From contig QHXN01000027.1 of NCBI GenBank assembly GCA_003222975.1, positions 62,001-126,000 of the forward strand: a DNA stretch of 64,000 nucleotides. The letters run 5' to 3'. The stretch is from Acidobacteriota bacterium (GTDB lineage: Bacteria > Acidobacteriota > Blastocatellia > Pyrinomonadales > Pyrinomonadaceae). Of the stretch, positions 63,554 through 64,000 are shown in pieces (position 1 is the first letter of the stretch; every line of letters starts with the position of its first letter). The position numbers were made by a program, and so were the translations under genes. Below the pieces are notes generated by a model. The model was not told the origin of the DNA and did no database searches. It saw only the letters and a program-made list of their open reading frames with translations.

Positions 63554-64000
63554 TCAGCGTATGCGGACGGCGAAGGTGACGTTGCCGGAGCCGCCGGAGA
63601 CGAGCGTGCCGGTGAACGTCCAGCGGACGTGCGTGACGTTGCGGTCGTAGCCGGCGGGCGCGCCGCCGCTGCCCGACGCCGGAGTGTAGGCGTAGGTCAG
63701 GCCGCCGTCGTTCGAGTATTGGACGGTCACGCCGGAGAGTCCGCCGAGCGCAGTCGTCACCGAGCCGACCTTAAAGTCCGTGTTGGCGGGGATAGGGTCG
63801 GTGATGACGAACTGCTGTGCGGCCAGGTTGCCGGTGTTGCTGAAGTTGATCGTGTAGGTGAGGTCTATGCCGGGCGGCTGCGTGCCCGACGGCGAGACCG
63901 ACTTGACTAGCGGGACGTTCGGCGGCGTCCGCGCGGTGACTGTCAGCGAGTTCGAGCCGTAGTCACTGCCGTAGTGGTAGCTGCTGCCGGAGAAGTCGTA
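63554..64000 (-). CDS. DUF11 surface protein, 5' part outside the window
   Basis: The frame is open from 64000 to a TGA at 63554-63556, giving the last 148 residues of a longer protein. It reads YDFSGSSYHYGSD, then a DUF11-type module (VPLVKSVSPSGTQPPGIDLTYTI, DPIPANTDFKVGSVTT) and a C-terminal block, YAYTPASGSGGAPAGYDRNV, nearly identical to that of the gene downstream. The two are tandem paralogues. The first Met in view is internal and is not the start. Confidence 0.85.
   Translation of the reverse strand, partial: YDFSGSSYHYGSDYGSNSLTVTARTPPNVPLVKSVSPSGTQPPGIDLTYTINFSNTGNLAAQQFVITDPIPANTDFKVGSVTTALGGLSGVTVQYSNDGGLTYAYTPASGSGGAPAGYDRNVTHVRWTFTGTLVSGGSGNVTFAVRIR

Overview
The window is a GC-rich bacterial chromosome segment with genes packed on both strands and no phage, plasmid, rRNA, tRNA or CRISPR feature that I can see. 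The mix points to Acidobacteriota, probably a Blastocatellia-type lineage: a Hanks-type kinase fused to WD40 repeats, a DUF885 hydrolase, a secreted S8 protease with hexapeptide repeats, a DUF4097 protein, an actinobacterial-style fused E1/E2 2-oxoglutarate enzyme, Tat- and Sec-exported proteins of unknown role, and an outer-membrane beta-barrel (a diderm). The taxonomic assignment is inference; there is no marker rRNA.

Layout. 1-10 kb: a truncated TPR protein, a cupin, an exonuclease/polymerase lacking the 5' nuclease, an APC permease, then a nucleotide-sugar module (UDP-sugar 6-dehydrogenase and wecB-type 2-epimerase) interrupted by a DUF6883/DUF4926 pair, then a hemolysin III protein. 10-20 kb: pyruvate phosphate dikinase, a GDT1-type transporter, a cytochrome P450, a PhzF isomerase, a Cys/Met-metabolism PLP enzyme and the kinase-WD40 protein. 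20-37 kb: a decayed metallo-beta-lactamase-fold gene, DUF885 hydrolase, HutF-like deiminase, M20 deacylase, a four-helix-bundle gene buried in repeats, an M29-like lipoprotein, the kgd-type enzyme, a frameshifted P-loop kinase, an alpha/beta hydrolase, a Tat protein plus amidase, and a beta-barrel. 37-45 kb is a minus-strand run: rhomboid, 3-hydroxyacyl-CoA dehydrogenase, enoyl-CoA hydratase, ribH-nusB and a CheA-like kinase. 45-64 kb: S8 protease, HD-GYP protein, OmpA-like protein, Uma2 nuclease, hydrolase, nitroreductase, cupin, a large membrane protein, PEP carboxylase, DUF4097 protein, psuG and two tandem DUF11 surface proteins, the second running off the window.

Metabolic themes: the PEP node (ppdK and ppc), the TCA cycle (kgd), fatty-acyl beta-oxidation steps, riboflavin synthesis next to nusB, histidine and arginine side pathways, and ManNAcA-type sugar supply. 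Most genes are single units rather than long operons.

Two window-wide signals stand out. First, about twenty intergenic sites carry long inverted repeats, mostly built from degenerate roughly 7-bp tandem units. The unit sequence differs between sites but the two arms of one site usually match perfectly or nearly so. They crowd gene ends, supply several stop codons, and in one case lie inside PEP carboxylase as an in-frame insert. Second, I found no instance of the hexamer RTCGAY (GTCGAC, ATCGAC, GTCGAT, ATCGAT) anywhere, although YTCGAY and RTCGAR are very common; Val-Asp and Ile-Asp pairs are instead written GTTGAC, GTGGAC, ATTGAC or ATAGAC. This suggests a restriction-modification or cytosine-methylation pressure on that palindrome.
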